Source: Actinomycetota bacterium (GTDB lineage Bacteria; Actinomycetota; Actinomycetes; Nanopelagicales; Nanopelagicaceae). Taken from it: a stretch of DNA of 7,135 nt. Positions within the stretch are counted from its first letter, which is position 1, and each line of letters opens with the position of its first letter. The notes below the pieces were generated by a model that worked only from the letters and a program-made list of their open reading frames with translations, ran no database searches and was not told the DNA's origin. The DNA lies in assembly GCA_009706135.1 (NCBI GenBank), contig WLRX01000045.1, positions 1 to 7,135 on the forward strand, given 5' to 3'. Position numbers and translations under genes: made by a program. Of this stretch, positions 6,478 through 7,135 are shown one piece after another.

Positions 6478-7135
6478 TCACTTAAGAGTACGAAGAGATT
6501 TGACGCTCAAAGATGCAAGTGCAGCAACAAATGTGAGTATTCCCGTGGACCACAACGTCGCTGTTATTCCGAAATACGCAGCAGCTGGTCCAGCAAATGC
6601 CACACCCATTGGAGCAATACCGAAAGAACCTAATGCGTCATAAGCAGCAACACGGGAGTATGACTCCTCGGGAATGTGTGATTGCATCGCCGTGTTCCAC
6701 TGGACCATAAATATATCGAGAGCGAGTCCAGAAATAGCACCACATAGCATGGTGATTACAAGTGGTTGTGATGAGGCAATAGCAAAGTTCCACACTGAAG
6801 AAATTGCAATGAAAACCATTGATGTTGCCAATGGACGTTTGAATTTAACTTTCAGGGCAATCGCACTTCCGCAAATCATTCCAGCAGTTACTGCTGCAAG
6901 ATTGAGCGACCAATTACGTGGACCGTTATCGCCTTGATCATATGCCAATGGACCTAAAACCTGCCAAATAGATTCAAAGCACATATTGATGACAGCAAAT
7001 GAACAAACAATTGCAATAACCCAAGGTCGGGCAATAAATTCATGCCATCCAATTCGCAAATCATGAAAAACTGAATTATCTTCTCGATCAGGCATAGGTG
7101 GTAGATCTAAATTCCAAACCAATATTCCGGCAATC
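6478..7135 (-). CDS. MFS transporter, C-terminal half (partial, 5' end outside window)
   Basis: The reading frame stays open to the window edge, so this is the 3' part of a longer gene. The TTG at 7122 is not a true start, because in-frame codons for Ile-Ala-Gly-Ile precede it. The visible part covers the end of helix 6, a hydrophilic central loop (DLPPMPDREDN), and six further membrane segments consistent with helices 7-12. The signature after the loop, RIGWHEFIARPWV, is typical of the MFS_3/transmembrane secretion effector group, which includes drug and siderophore exporters such as EntS. Substrate cannot be told from this half. The stop (TGA) lies 19 bases before the hemolysin III gene. 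Confidence 0.9.
   Translation of the reverse strand, partial: IAGILVWNLDLPPMPDREDNSVFHDLRIGWHEFIARPWVIAIVCSFAVINMCFESIWQVLGPLAYDQGDNGPRNWSLNLAAVTAGMICGSAIALKVKFKRPLATSMVFIAISSVWNFAIASSQPLVITMLCGAISGLALDIFMVQWNTAMQSHIPEESYSRVAAYDALGSFGIAPMGVAFAGPAAAYFGITATLWSTGILTFVAALASLSVKSLRTLK

Overview
The window reads as chromosomal core DNA from a low-GC actinobacterium. A freshwater planktonic lineage of the Nanopelagicales (acI) type is the best guess. Three things point there: the actinobacterial-looking gene order murI - rph - rdgB, a lysine-rich histone-H1-like protein of the kind actinobacteria favour, and short intergenic gaps with an AT-leaning composition (by eye, not computed). The lineage is an inference; no rRNA or other marker gene is present.

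Plus strand, 38-3082: murI (glutamate racemase, peptidoglycan D-Glu supply), rph (RNase PH, tRNA 3'-end trimming) and rdgB (XTP/dITP pyrophosphatase). rph and rdgB overlap by an ATGA junction. 55 bases after rdgB comes a protein with an unusual layout: about 68 residues of Lys/Ala/Ser histone-H1-like repeats, a single membrane segment, a Thr/Pro/Glu stalk and a C-terminal fibronectin type III domain. This block ends at a strong, symmetrical intrinsic terminator (3093-3125) lying between two convergent transcription units.

Minus strand, 7135-3133: reading in the direction of transcription there is the C-terminal half of an MFS transporter (cut by the window edge), a hemolysin III/PAQR-type seven-helix membrane protein, a 126-base gap with a candidate promoter and small inverted repeats, a 265-residue coiled-coil protein that resembles DivIVA-like scaffolds and ends in a basic Lys/Arg tail, and 5 bases later a 583-residue membrane acyltransferase with a C-terminal SGNH esterase-like domain.

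Taken together, much of the window concerns the cell envelope: D-glutamate for peptidoglycan, O-acylation of a surface glycan, a coiled-coil scaffold and a membrane-anchored basic protein. rph and rdgB are housekeeping genes for RNA processing and nucleotide-pool cleaning. The item most worth a second look is the H1-like/membrane/FN3 protein, which could tether DNA or another polyanion to the membrane. No mobile element, CRISPR array, tRNA or rRNA was seen.
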